NCBI RefSeq assembly: GCF_000969835.1
Contig: NZ_KQ033912.1
Location: 2,875,373 to 2,939,372, forward strand
DNA from: Parabacteroides goldsteinii DSM 19448 = WAL 12034
GTDB lineage: Bacteria > Bacteroidota > Bacteroidia > Bacteroidales > Tannerellaceae
DNA: 64,000 bases
Direction: 5' to 3'
The notes under the pieces are model-generated. The model was not told the origin of the DNA. It ran no database searches and was given only the letters and a program-made list of their open reading frames with translations. Shown piece after piece: positions 18,643 through 27,303 of the stretch (position 1 is the stretch's first letter; each line of letters starts with the position of its first letter). The position numbers and the translations under genes were made by a program.

Positions 18643-20199
18643 ATGAATAAAACTCTCTCCTCTTCATTTGTAGCGGTTTTGTCTCTGGCAGGCGTTTCCA
18701 TATCCGATTATGTACAGGCGCAGCAGCCGGTTAAACCTAATGTTATCTATATCTATGCCGACGATATGGGAAAAGGTATGCTGTCCGCTTATGGTCAACG
18801 GCATTTCACGACACCTCATATTGATGCGATGGTTACCCGGGGGACTTCTTTCGATAATGCATACGGTTGTATGTTGTCGGCTCCGGCAAGAGCCTCTCTG
18901 CTGACCGGTTATCACGATTGCCATCCGGATAAATGGATGATATCGAAGGGAGGACAGTTTATTCCTCCGACTGATAACCTCTCATTGATTCCGGCTCTTG
19001 AGAAAGAGATAGACGATGGGGATATTCTTCTTGGGGAAGGCGATTATTATCTTCCTCAGGTATTCAAGAAAGCCGGTTATGTAACCGCCGAGATCGGAAA
19101 GCTGGAATGGGGTTTTACGGCTACCCGCAAACAGATGAAGGAACATGGGTGGGATTATTATTACGGTTATCTCGACCATGTACGTTGCCATGGTTTTTAT
19201 CCGCCGTTTCTGTTTGACAACGGTGAGATTGTAACGATTGACGGGAATACTCTCCCGAATTGCGGAAAGAGTACGGAAAATGAAACAGATGAGACTTTGT
19301 GGGAGCGATGGGAAAGAAATGGTAAAGCTGTTTATTCGCAGGACCTTTTTCTGGATAAGATGCTGTCTTTTATCCGCGAGAATAAGGATAAGCCTTTTTT
19401 CCTGTTTCATCCGACCCAGTTGCCGCATGGTCCGGTAGCTATCCCGGCCGTTCACCCGGAGTTGGCAGCCAACCCTGAGTTAACACCGATAGAAAAAGAA
19501 TACGCTTCTATGATTAAGTTGCTGGATGATCATGTGGGGATAATTATGAATGAGCTTCGTGATCTGGGGTTGGATAAGAATACGATTATAGTCTTTGCCG
19601 CCGATAACGGGCATGAGATTTATTATTCGCAGAAAGGAAGATGCGAAAAACCTTATAAGAACCTGCAAACCGGCCAATTGTTTGATGACTATACAGATAA
19701 GTATTACAGCGACCTGGCAGGCGATATTTTTAACGGGAATGCCGGGATGGCCGGACTGAAACGGAGTAATCTGGATGGCGGCGTACATCTCCCGCTGATC
19801 TTTTACGGTGAAGGATTGATACCGGCCGGCGTGAAAAGCAAGGAATTGGTTTCCAATTACGACTTCCTGTCTACGATGGCTGATCTGCTAAACGTTTCGC
19901 TCCCGGTAAAGAAAGACGGTATCTCTTTCCTGCCTACTTTGCTGAATGGGAAGCAAACAGATCCGAAACGGTATGTCGTATATGGCTCCAATCTCGGACC
20001 GGGCATTGTTATGAACGATGGCTGGAAACTCCGTTATTACAGAAAACAAGGTGTTTATGAGTTGTACAACTTGTCTGACGATCCGCAGGAGCGCAAGAAC
20101 GTGATTGATAAATATCCGAAGAAAGCGGAAGAACTGAAAGCTATTATGCTGAAGGAATGTGACGGAAACCTGGAAAATGGGGTAAACAGATACGGATAA
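18643..20199 (+). CDS. Secreted S-type sulfatase
   Basis: A 518-residue type I sulfatase with a signal peptide at residues 1-27. Metal ligands D40-D41 lie in I-Y-A-D-D-M-G. The maturation signature reads S-A-P-A-R-A-S-L-L-T-G with Ser79 at the formylglycine position, so activation needs an anaerobic radical-SAM sulfatase-maturing enzyme (anSME). It removes sulfate from a sugar or aryl ester; the substrate cannot be told from the sequence. No SusC/SusD, glycosidase or maturase gene is adjacent. It is a single-gene unit with its own promoter. Confidence 0.9.
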   Translation: MNKTLSSSFVAVLSLAGVSISDYVQAQQPVKPNVIYIYADDMGKGMLSAYGQRHFTTPHIDAMVTRGTSFDNAYGCMLSAPARASLLTGYHDCHPDKWMISKGGQFIPPTDNLSLIPALEKEIDDGDILLGEGDYYLPQVFKKAGYVTAEIGKLEWGFTATRKQMKEHGWDYYYGYLDHVRCHGFYPPFLFDNGEIVTIDGNTLPNCGKSTENETDETLWERWERNGKAVYSQDLFLDKMLSFIRENKDKPFFLFHPTQLPHGPVAIPAVHPELAANPELTPIEKEYASMIKLLDDHVGIIMNELRDLGLDKNTIIVFAADNGHEIYYSQKGRCEKPYKNLQTGQLFDDYTDKYYSDLAGDIFNGNAGMAGLKRSNLDGGVHLPLIFYGEGLIPAGVKSKELVSNYDFLSTMADLLNVSLPVKKDGISFLPTLLNGKQTDPKRYVVYGSNLGPGIVMNDGWKLRYYRKQGVYELYNLSDDPQERKNVIDKYPKKAEELKAIMLKECDGNLENGVNRYG

Positions 20200-20207
20200 C
20201 TATTCAG

Positions 20208-20242
20208 GGAACACAGATTAATGCATATCACATCTGTGTTCC
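20208..20242 (+). terminator. Terminator-like hairpin after the sulfatase gene
   Basis: A perfect 11-bp stem (20208-20218 with 20232-20242) followed by TTT. Its right arm lies in the first unit of the 22-bp array that begins at 20226. Confidence 0.6.
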
Positions 20243-20313
20243 TTTCATATCACAGATGGATTCCGTTTGTATCACAGTTGAGTTTCTTTTGTATCACAGA
20301 TGTGATATGAATA
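20226..20313. repeat. Array 1: four 22-bp units between convergent genes
   Basis: Units begin at 20226, 20248, 20270 and 20292, exactly 22 bases apart, each starting TATCACA; units 2-4 start TATCACAG. A 15-base arm at 20224-20238 is the exact inverted complement of 20295-20309, so the first and last units can pair. Unit 4 begins with a near-palindrome, TATCACA-GA-TGTGATA. The array lies between the sulfatase and the ATPase genes, which converge. No function is known to me. Confidence 0.85.
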
Positions 20314-20397
20314 AACTTTGGCATTTTGCTGACTCTACATTTGGCTTCGTCGGTTCGTTCAGGAGGCTAATCCATTCCTTCCGGGCGTCTGTCGACA

Positions 20398-21675
20398 CTA
20401 CCTGTTTTCCAACAGACTGTCCTGTTCAAGTAGCCATTTCCAAATCGGAACAACAGCGATCTCTTTTCCGTCTTCCACAATCATTTCTTCTTCATCGTGA
20501 GTAATGATGAGTAGTTTGTCAACATCCATGACTTTGGCTATTTTTAATAACGCTGTTATTTCGCGTTTGCGTGTTGCCTCTTCTTTCAGGCTATATGATA
20601 CCTGTACAGCCAGATTCTTTGTCGGTATATAAAAGTCGACTTCAATGTTCTGATGATAAAAGTAAAGTTCTTCTTCGTATTTCTTTTTTAGGCTGATAGC
20701 TACCAAATTTTCTAGCAGTGAGGTTTCCGGGTCTATCAGAAATAGATTCAACAGGCCATTGTCGATGAAATAGTATTTCTGATTGGATACTTTCTCTACT
20801 AATTTACTGGCATAATTCTCAATAGAAAAGATCAACCATGTTGCTTGCAAAAACTCCAGATAATCGATAACGGTATCTGTGGTGACTTTGACTCCTGTGG
20901 ATGAAACGATGTTTGACAACCGGTTGAATGAAGAGGGTTGTTTTACGCTTTCCGCCAACTTACGGATTAGGACTTTCATGGCTAAATCGTTTCGGATAGA
21001 ATAGCGTGTTATCAAATCACCAAAAAATATCTTATTGAATAAATTGCTTAACCATTGGCGCTTTTCTATCTCTTCTATCAATTCTAATTCCGGTAATCCG
21101 CCAAAATAAAAATAATCAGAGAATGAACGAACTATTTCCGTGCGGTTTTTGAAATACCAGGCTGGTTCAACAGTTATGTCATTGGCTTTTAGATATTCCC
21201 GAAATGAAAAAGGATATACATTCTGTATAATAAACCTGCCGCCAAGTGTTGTTGCAATCTCACTGCTTAACATTTTGGCGTTGCTTCCGGTAATATACAC
21301 CCGATATTTCAGATCTGTTAGCCGACGGGCAAACTTCTCCCAATGCGTCACAATCTGAACTTCATCCAGAAAGAAGATAGGACGATGTGCATAAAGCTCT
21401 TCATAACAAACTTTTATAAGATCGAGATCTTCAACGCTTAGGTTTATCAGGCGATCATCCTCAAAATTGAAATAAAGAATTTCTTCTATTGAGTGTCCTT
21501 CTCTCAACAAATGTTGTATTTGTTGATACATCAGATAAGATTTACCTGCACGACGAAGACCAACAAATACATAGTTTAGCTGATCTGATAAATGAATATC
21601 TCGTTCAATCAGTGTTATTTTCTCAACGAATTGCTGATATTCAATGATTAGAGACTTTATTACATTCTTTTCCAT
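20398..21675 (-). CDS. DUF4143-type P-loop ATPase
   Basis: A 425-residue ATPase of the archaeal-ATPase-like group. Walker A is G-L-R-R-A-G-K-S at 39-46 and Walker B is F-F-L-D-E-V-Q at 101-107. A sensor-like T-G-S-N follows, and the C-terminal half (about 200-425) has the DUF4143 look with a PD-(D/E)XK-like E-V-D-F-Y segment. Such proteins are abundant in Bacteroidales, often several per genome, and are unassigned; roles in mobile-element or nucleic-acid processing have been suggested. Base composition is more AT-rich than the flanking asd gene, consistent with acquisition. Confidence 0.85.
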   Translation of the reverse strand: MEKNVIKSLIIEYQQFVEKITLIERDIHLSDQLNYVFVGLRRAGKSYLMYQQIQHLLREGHSIEEILYFNFEDDRLINLSVEDLDLIKVCYEELYAHRPIFFLDEVQIVTHWEKFARRLTDLKYRVYITGSNAKMLSSEIATTLGGRFIIQNVYPFSFREYLKANDITVEPAWYFKNRTEIVRSFSDYFYFGGLPELELIEEIEKRQWLSNLFNKIFFGDLITRYSIRNDLAMKVLIRKLAESVKQPSSFNRLSNIVSSTGVKVTTDTVIDYLEFLQATWLIFSIENYASKLVEKVSNQKYYFIDNGLLNLFLIDPETSLLENLVAISLKKKYEEELYFYHQNIEVDFYIPTKNLAVQVSYSLKEEATRKREITALLKIAKVMDVDKLLIITHDEEEMIVEDGKEIAVVPIWKWLLEQDSLLENR

Positions 21676-21678
21676 GCT

Positions 21679-21737
21679 ATTTTATCTTTTGTACAAGACA
21701 AATGTAGTCCTATTTTGTCGATTATAAAAGATAAAAT
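21679..21737 (-). promoter_or_regulatory. Promoter and operator-like inverted repeat for the ATPase gene
   Basis: A perfect 12-base inverted repeat (ATTTTATCTTTT at 21679-21690, complement at 21726-21737) flanks the minus-strand -7 element TACATTTG at 21699-21706. The left arm ends a few bases before the ATG. This arrangement suits binding of a repressor across the promoter. Confidence 0.5.
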
Positions 21738-21781
21738 GGCATTTGTTTTATCGTTCATGAAAGATAAACATGATAAAAAAC

Positions 21782-21814
21782 GAAAGGGACGATCTCCAAC
21801 AGACCGTCCCTTTC
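21782..21814 (-). terminator. Terminator of asd
   Basis: A 10-bp stem (21782-21791 with 21805-21814). On the minus strand it is followed by a run of T (complement of 21775-21780). Confidence 0.85.
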
Positions 21815-21837
21815 TATATAGAAAGATTGTAAGATTA

Positions 21838-22848
21838 TTATCCTATATTCTTCACCTTGATCAGGTATTCGGCAATCTGAACAGCGTTCAGGGCAGCGCC
21901 TTTCTTAATCTGGTCGCTTACAGTCCAGAATGTCAGACCGTTCGGATTGCTGATATCCTTGCGGATACGGCCAACATAAACCGGTTCTTTATCTGCAACG
22001 AACAGCGGCATCGGATAGTCTTTCTTTGCCGGATCGTCCTGCAGGATGATTCCTTCGCCTTCAGCAAAAGCTTTGCGTGCTTCTTCTACGCTGATAGGAC
22101 GTTCTGTTTCAATCCAGGTTGCTTCGCTATGGGCACGCATAACCGGAACACGAACACAAGTAGCACTTACTTCGATATCGGAGTGCATGATCTTGCGTGT
22201 TTCGTTATACATCTTCATTTCTTCTTTCGTATAACCGTTTTCAGTGAACACATCAACATGAGGAATCACGTTGTAGGCCAGCTGATAAGCGAATTTTTCT
22301 ACAGTAGGTTCTTCGCCCTTCAACAGTTGTTCGTACTGCTTGATCAGTTCGGCCATAGCTGTTGCACCCGCACCGCTGGCGGCCTGATAAGTTGATACAT
22401 GTACACGTTTAATGTGCGATACCTTTTCGATTGCCTTCAATGCAACGACCATCTGGATGGTAGTACAGTTCGGATTGGCAATGATACCGCGCGGACGATT
22501 CAGTGCATCTTCCGGGTTCACTTCAGGAACTACCAAAGGCACATCGTTATCCATACGGAATGCGCTGGAGTTATCGATCATCACAGTACCATGTTTGGTA
22601 ATGGTTTCTGCAAATTCGATAGATGTACCGCCACCGGCCGAAACAAAAGCAACATCGATTCCCTTAAAGTCGTCGTTATGCTTAAGCTCCTTAACGGTGT
22701 ACTGTTTACCACGGAAGGTATAAACACGTCCGGCACTACGAGATGAGCCAAAAAGCACCAGCTCATCCATTGGGAAGTTTCTTTCGTCGAGCACGCGCAG
22801 GAACTCTTGTCCTACAGCACCACTCACGCCAACAATTGCTACTTTCAT
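21838..22848 (-). CDS. asd: Aspartate-semialdehyde dehydrogenase
   Basis: A 336-residue NADP-dependent enzyme that converts aspartyl phosphate to aspartate semialdehyde in lysine, threonine, methionine and diaminopimelate synthesis. The Rossmann start is [11 protein letters not shown]. The catalytic Cys is in N-P-N-C-T-T-I-Q, and the active-site His is in R-A-H-S-E-A-T. The ATG at 22848 (M-K-V-A-I-V) was preferred to one three codons upstream because the beta strand begins right there. It is a single gene with its own promoter and terminator. Confidence 0.96.
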   Translation of the reverse strand: MKVAIVGVSGAVGQEFLRVLDERNFPMDELVLFGSSRSAGRVYTFRGKQYTVKELKHNDDFKGIDVAFVSAGGGTSIEFAETITKHGTVMIDNSSAFRMDNDVPLVVPEVNPEDALNRPRGIIANPNCTTIQMVVALKAIEKVSHIKRVHVSTYQAASGAGATAMAELIKQYEQLLKGEEPTVEKFAYQLAYNVIPHVDVFTENGYTKEEMKMYNETRKIMHSDIEVSATCVRVPVMRAHSEATWIETERPISVEEARKAFAEGEGIILQDDPAKKDYPMPLFVADKEPVYVGRIRKDISNPNGLTFWTVSDQIKKGAALNAVQIAEYLIKVKNIG

Positions 22849-22941
22849 TTTGAGCACTAATTAAATTGTAATATAAAAAAATTGTTATAACTTTACCGCA
22901 TCCAAAATCGAACACAATAATAGTTGTAAGCTATTAGCGTG

Positions 22942-22949
22942 CAAAGATA
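22942..22949 (-). promoter_or_regulatory. -7 promoter element for asd
   Basis: On the minus strand this is TATCTTTG, a perfect consensus. The leader to the asd ATG would be about 90 bases and shows no obvious riboswitch. Confidence 0.5.
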
Positions 22950-22977
22950 GATAATTTTATAACAAAACTATATAACT

Positions 22978-25359
22978 ATGAAACAATTTATTCTTTTTAT
23001 CCTTGTATTGCTTCCTGTTTGTGCATTCGCACAGTTTACAGAAACATTTGATGGTCCGGAGATCGGTTCGAATAATCCGTGGATTGATGATTCTAGTAGA
23101 TATGTAATTAATGAGGAAAGACAATTGGCGTTTGACGGCTCTGGTCTGACCGGTAATTATCCGTTTCATACACCAATTCTTTTTGGTCGGACAATGGAGT
23201 GGGAGATGGATATTACATTAGCTTTTAAACCGTCTAATTTTAATAAAGCATGTATTTATTTATATAGAACTGATAAACCAAGTGATTTATTGTATTATAT
23301 TCAAGTTGGAAGTAATGATGATAATGTATCTTTTTATAAATGGCCTCCAAAAGGGAATGCGCAGCGATTGATTAAAGGTGCTCGCCGGATGGATGGGAGA
23401 ATGGTTCATATTAAGCTGGTTTTGGAAGAATGTAACCGTTGGACTCTTTATACTCGAATGTCTGATGAAGATTATTATATAAAAGAAGGAGAGTTGGATG
23501 ATAAGAATTTGAAGGATATCCGTGATTCCGGTAGTCTTAATATCATTTGTTATTGCAAAGCTAAGTCCCTTAAAAACATGTTTTTCTATTTTGATAATAT
23601 TTTGGTCCGTCATGAGCTGACGGAAACGCCTCTGCATCCGGCTGAAGAACCTGAAGATCCTTCAAAACCCGATATCACTTTGCCTAAACTGTTGTCAATA
23701 GAACCTTTGACTCTCTCTGATTTACAATTTGTGTTTGATCTTCCGGTTAAAACGGAGCAGGCTGCATTTTCTATTTCCGACATAGGGAATGCTGACCGTA
23801 TTGTATATGCTGATGAAAGCCGGAAGGTTGTAAATACTCATTATCCGGAAGAAATGAAGACAGGAGAGATTTATACAATTTCCTATTCCGGCGTAACGGA
23901 TGAGAAAGGGAATACACTTGACAGCTATTCAGAGAAAGTAAAAGTGGAGGAAGAAGACGAAGGTGAGGAACCATCTGAATCAGGCTCTATTCTTATTAAT
24001 GAAATAATGGCCGATCCCAAGGGACTGGAAGAGTTGCCGAAAACAGAATATGTAGAACTTTATAACACTACAGAGAATGTATTAGTGCTTACAGACTGGC
24101 AATTTTCATATGGTGGAAAAGCGAAGCCTATGACGACCTTTGAAATTCCCGCAAAAGGGTATGCGGTACTTTATCGCTCCGGCAGGGATATTGTGGCTGA
24201 TCTTTCAGCGGTGAAGGTCCCGTTGGATAATTTCCCGTCCGCACTGGCTAATACTGGAAAGTTGTTGCAGCTGTTTGATGGCGATAATAACCTGATTGAT
24301 GAAGTAACCTATGAAAAAGCCACCCCCGCCAAATCCTGGGAGCGTTCTTCGTCCGGTTGGCATCTCTCTTCCGATCCGCGTGGCGGAACTCCCGGCTCTG
24401 TTAACTCGTCCGGTAAAGGTGAGGAAAAACCCAATGAACCGGATAAACCTGTTACACCTGACGACCCCGACGAGCCGGATATTCCTGACGATCCGTCTCT
24501 CCCTGATATTACCGTCGAACCGGGAGAGTTTGTTTTTAACGAACTTCTTCCCAACCCTTTTGCCGGTGGTAGCGAATATATCGAGTTGTACAACCGTTCC
24601 GATCGTGCCTTGCCGGTATCCGGCTTATCGGTCGCGGTCAGGAAAGCCGATGGAACATTGAATACCCGCTACCCGTTATCCTCCATTACAGTAACAATCG
24701 AGGCGGATGGTTATGTGTTGTTGACGAAGAACTTGGAGGGCGTTACCGATTTTTACACAATCCAGTCTCCGTCTTCATTGTTTGAAGTCCCCAAACTTCC
24801 TATATTGGCGAATACTTCCTCTACGCTTGTCCTGTTCCGGACCAAAGACGGAACAGTGATCGATGAAGTTTCCTATACCTCCAAATGGCATGCCTCTTCG
24901 ATAAAGGATCAGAAAGGTGTCTCCCTGGAACGGATCGATCCCGATGCGGGAACGCAATCGCCTTCGAACTGGACCTCTGCATCTGCTACAGTGGGTTATG
25001 GTACTCCCGGTTATCCTAATTCACAATCGGATATTTCTCTGCCCGATGATCCGGATACTCCGGATGAACCGACCGGCATCAAGACACCGCAGTGGGATGA
25101 AAGTGCCGGCCATTATACTATATCCTATTATCTGGACCAGCCGGGATATAACTGCCGTGCTTTTGTCTTCAATATCGCCGGTCAGCGTGTAGCACAAATT
25201 GCTAATCACGAACTGCTGGGTTTGACGGGAAAATTAACTTGGGACGGTTATGCCCTGTCCGGGAGGCAACTACAGACAGGTGTTTATATCTTCTATGCCG
25301 AATTGTATCATACCAGCGGCACAGTAAAAAGATATAAACAGGTATTCCTTGTCCGGTAA
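22978..25359 (+). CDS. Surface protein with two lamin-tail domains
   Basis: A 793-residue secreted protein. The signal peptide is residues 1-18 and an N-terminal jelly-roll-like region runs to about 215. A bacterial Ig-like segment covers about 235-325. Lamin-tail domains lie at about 336-470 (I-L-I-N-E-I-M-A-D-P) and 516-645 (F-V-F-N-E-L-L-P-N-P). Linkers rich in Pro and Asp follow each of them. The last ~90 residues look like a FlgD/type IX-secretion-like sorting domain, with N-I-A-G-Q-R-V-A and a basic end. Lamin-tail proteins in this phylum are commonly exported nucleases or cell-surface binding proteins; no nuclease motif is visible here. By eye the coding sequence becomes GC-richer after about 24,150. 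Confidence 0.82.
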   Translation: MKQFILFILVLLPVCAFAQFTETFDGPEIGSNNPWIDDSSRYVINEERQLAFDGSGLTGNYPFHTPILFGRTMEWEMDITLAFKPSNFNKACIYLYRTDKPSDLLYYIQVGSNDDNVSFYKWPPKGNAQRLIKGARRMDGRMVHIKLVLEECNRWTLYTRMSDEDYYIKEGELDDKNLKDIRDSGSLNIICYCKAKSLKNMFFYFDNILVRHELTETPLHPAEEPEDPSKPDITLPKLLSIEPLTLSDLQFVFDLPVKTEQAAFSISDIGNADRIVYADESRKVVNTHYPEEMKTGEIYTISYSGVTDEKGNTLDSYSEKVKVEEEDEGEEPSESGSILINEIMADPKGLEELPKTEYVELYNTTENVLVLTDWQFSYGGKAKPMTTFEIPAKGYAVLYRSGRDIVADLSAVKVPLDNFPSALANTGKLLQLFDGDNNLIDEVTYEKATPAKSWERSSSGWHLSSDPRGGTPGSVNSSGKGEEKPNEPDKPVTPDDPDEPDIPDDPSLPDITVEPGEFVFNELLPNPFAGGSEYIELYNRSDRALPVSGLSVAVRKADGTLNTRYPLSSITVTIEADGYVLLTKNLEGVTDFYTIQSPSSLFEVPKLPILANTSSTLVLFRTKDGTVIDEVSYTSKWHASSIKDQKGVSLERIDPDAGTQSPSNWTSASATVGYGTPGYPNSQSDISLPDDPDTPDEPTGIKTPQWDESAGHYTISYYLDQPGYNCRAFVFNIAGQRVAQIANHELLGLTGKLTWDGYALSGRQLQTGVYIFYAELYHTSGTVKRYKQVFLVR

Positions 25360-25423
25360 AAGAATGTGGATAAGTAGTTTATTAATAAATCGCTTTATGT
25401 TTGTTGAAGATGTTTGGATGCTT

Positions 25424-25431
25424 TACCTTTG
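25424..25431 (+). promoter_or_regulatory. -7 promoter element for the small gene pair
   Basis: TACCTTTG matches TAnnTTTG, with TTG at 25401-25403 as a possible -33. Its location supports a start at 25475 rather than the in-frame codon at 25349. Confidence 0.5.
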
Positions 25432-25474
25432 TAATATCTCCAATGGGCATAGAACATTAATCAAAATAATTGTA

Positions 25475-25648
25475 ATGCCTATGAAAGAAGAAGAATTTAA
25501 ACGTAGAAAAGGATTCCTGGAAAGCCTTTTTATGAACTATTCAGGACAGATGAATGATCATTCTGATCAGGAAAAAGATTTAATAATGAAGAATATAGAT
25601 GTTATTCTTGATTGGTATAATGCTTTAGTTAAAGAGATGGAGGAGTAA
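25475..25648 (+). CDS. Small acidic protein of unknown function
   Basis: A 57-residue hydrophilic, probably helical protein rich in Glu and Lys, with no signal peptide. ATGs at 25475 and 25481 are both possible; the first is used here. It is separated from the next gene by three bases, so the two form a small operon. I recognise no family. Confidence 0.55.
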   Translation: MPMKEEEFKRRKGFLESLFMNYSGQMNDHSDQEKDLIMKNIDVILDWYNALVKEMEE

Positions 25649-25651
25649 TTT

Positions 25652-25990
25652 ATGGATAATAAAGAATATTTAGAATCGCATCCGGAATATAGAAGTTTAT
25701 TTCCAACGCAGGAAATGTATGAGGATTTCGTACGTTTTATGGATCTTGATGAAGACGGGCGGCGTGTTTATTTTGAAGAACACAAGGCAAGATTGGATGT
25801 TATGTCTCCGGAAGAACGTAAACAAGATTGGGATAATTTGGTGAAAGGTACTGAGTTGTTGATCGAATTTGCCAAAGTGGAAATACCTAAACTAGCTTAT
25901 GAAAAGAAGATGATCGAAGCTTCGAAGAAGCAGAATAAGGTAACTTGGGATGATATACGCAAAAAGCTGAATAATATAGCGAGTCTATAA
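25652..25990 (+). CDS. Small cytoplasmic protein of unknown function
   Basis: A 112-residue, highly charged, mostly alpha-helical protein without signal peptide or recognisable motif. It begins three bases after the stop of the preceding 57-residue gene and ends at a bidirectional terminator. The close pairing of two small soluble proteins could suggest a protein-protein partnership, but nothing in the sequence identifies a toxin or antitoxin fold. Confidence 0.6.
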   Translation: MDNKEYLESHPEYRSLFPTQEMYEDFVRFMDLDEDGRRVYFEEHKARLDVMSPEERKQDWDNLVKGTELLIEFAKVEIPKLAYEKKMIEASKKQNKVTWDDIRKKLNNIASL

Positions 25991-25997
25991 TGGGGTG

Positions 25998-26045
25998 AAA
26001 GTAGCTATGAGGAGACTTTAACCATAGTCCCTTCACAGCTACTTT
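25998..26045. terminator. Bidirectional terminator
   Basis: A 9-bp stem (25998-26006 with 26037-26045) followed by TGTTTTT, between convergent genes. Confidence 0.8.
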
Positions 26046-26054
26046 TGTTTTTAG

Positions 26055-27185
26055 TTAATAAACCGCCTTATACCAGGCAAGCTGCTTGTACCAGTCTGAC
26101 AACTTCGTCAGAGAGGATTGGGGCACGAAGACCGACAGGCCGGAGAAACGCTTGATTTTTCTTGCTCCATATAATGCTGCATAGTATGAATAAGGTGTTG
26201 CATATTTGCTGATGACCGCTTTTTCCATACAAGCGGTAAAACGTTGATACTGTTCGTCGTTTGCTAGATACTTGATAAAATCATCGAAGTCATAAAGCAT
26301 ATGCGGCTGCCTGACAGTAAGATATTCAAGTATCTGCATATTCGACAAAGAAAGAGCATAAATATCCTCTTCTGTTTTGTCTTTTAATATGTCATTGACA
26401 ATTTGTGCCAATTCGTTCAATTCGCTTGTCTTTATCAGAGATACTGTGCCGTATGGAGCATAATCGTTATTGCTGTAGTATTCATAAAAACTTTTGGTAA
26501 CTGCTTCCAGATCGGCTTTGTCTTTAAACAAGGCAGGCAGGAAATCTTCATAAGGAAATCCGCGGGCAAGGACTTCGGTCGGCGATCCCAGGAAATAATC
26601 CGTTTTGTCTTTCAACTCATAAGCACATTCAATGCCGCTCATATAACAAGCATCAAACAACATGAAGTCGAAATGAAAGCCTTCCAGCGCCTCGTTCATT
26701 TCTGTTATTTCCATATATTGGCCGTTTTCTTCTCCGAAAGAACGTAAAGAACTGAAATTACCTGGCAGCCACGATGTGCCATGGCTGGATAATACCAGAC
26801 CATAACTTTCTGCTGGAAACAATTCTGTTGTTTCTTTGATCACCTTATACATAGTTTCCGGCAGGATAGCACTTTGGTTTTCGTAAAAACGGACGGTGTC
26901 TGTTACTATATTCCCTTTCTTGTCTTCTTTTATCTGGAACAAATAAGATCTGCTTTTGCTTTCCGAATAATATACAACCAGATTTCCTCCGTTGAGTGCT
27001 TTGTTGGAGGCGACTGTCATCATTTGTCTGATATTGGCACGTATATCACTACCAAGATTGGTACTGGCAATCATATAGGCAAGTACTGTTCGTTTGGCTG
27101 GTCCTTTTATCTCGATGTCTTCTTTACTGCAACTTCCCAGTAATAGCGCGAACAAAACGCTATATATAATATATTTGATTCTCAT
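26055..27185 (-). CDS. Clostripain-family (C11) cysteine peptidase lipoprotein
   Basis: A 376-residue lipoprotein with the lipobox L-L-G-S-C at Cys19. The catalytic dyad is His135 in S-S-H-G-T-S-W and Cys180 in F-D-A-C-Y-M, the arrangement of clostripain and of PmC11 from Parabacteroides merdae, where the dyad is at nearly the same residue numbers. C11 enzymes cleave after Arg or Lys and often self-activate. The lipid anchor places it in the periplasm or at the surface. Its nearness to the fimbrial genes raises the possibility that it processes prefimbrillins, which need Arg-specific cleavage in Porphyromonas; this is inference only. Confidence 0.88.
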   Translation of the reverse strand: MRIKYIIYSVLFALLLGSCSKEDIEIKGPAKRTVLAYMIASTNLGSDIRANIRQMMTVASNKALNGGNLVVYYSESKSRSYLFQIKEDKKGNIVTDTVRFYENQSAILPETMYKVIKETTELFPAESYGLVLSSHGTSWLPGNFSSLRSFGEENGQYMEITEMNEALEGFHFDFMLFDACYMSGIECAYELKDKTDYFLGSPTEVLARGFPYEDFLPALFKDKADLEAVTKSFYEYYSNNDYAPYGTVSLIKTSELNELAQIVNDILKDKTEEDIYALSLSNMQILEYLTVRQPHMLYDFDDFIKYLANDEQYQRFTACMEKAVISKYATPYSYYAALYGARKIKRFSGLSVFVPQSSLTKLSDWYKQLAWYKAVY

Positions 27186-27203
27186 GCCTTATTATTTAAA
27201 TTA

Positions 27204-27211
27204 CAAAGTTA
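27204..27211 (-). promoter_or_regulatory. -7 promoter element for the C11 peptidase
   Basis: On the minus strand this reads TAACTTTG (TAnnTTTG), 19 bases before the ATG at 27185. Confidence 0.5.
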
Positions 27212-27253
27212 CGTATAATTTGGTTGTCTCTAATGTTTTATATTTCTTTTTTC

Positions 27254-27261
27254 TATCTTTG
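27254..27261 (+). promoter_or_regulatory. -7 promoter element for the DUF3575/DUF3868 pair
   Basis: TATCTTTG, a perfect consensus, 43 bases before the ATG at 27304. Confidence 0.6.
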
Positions 27262-27303
27262 TGTGCTAATAGATTTTAAAGCATGTAGAGAAAAGACACT
27301 GAT

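Noticed and set aside
21715..22395. A 226-codon plus-strand reading frame over the end of asd
   Set aside because: It runs antisense through the conserved asd gene and its terminator and shows low-complexity translation.
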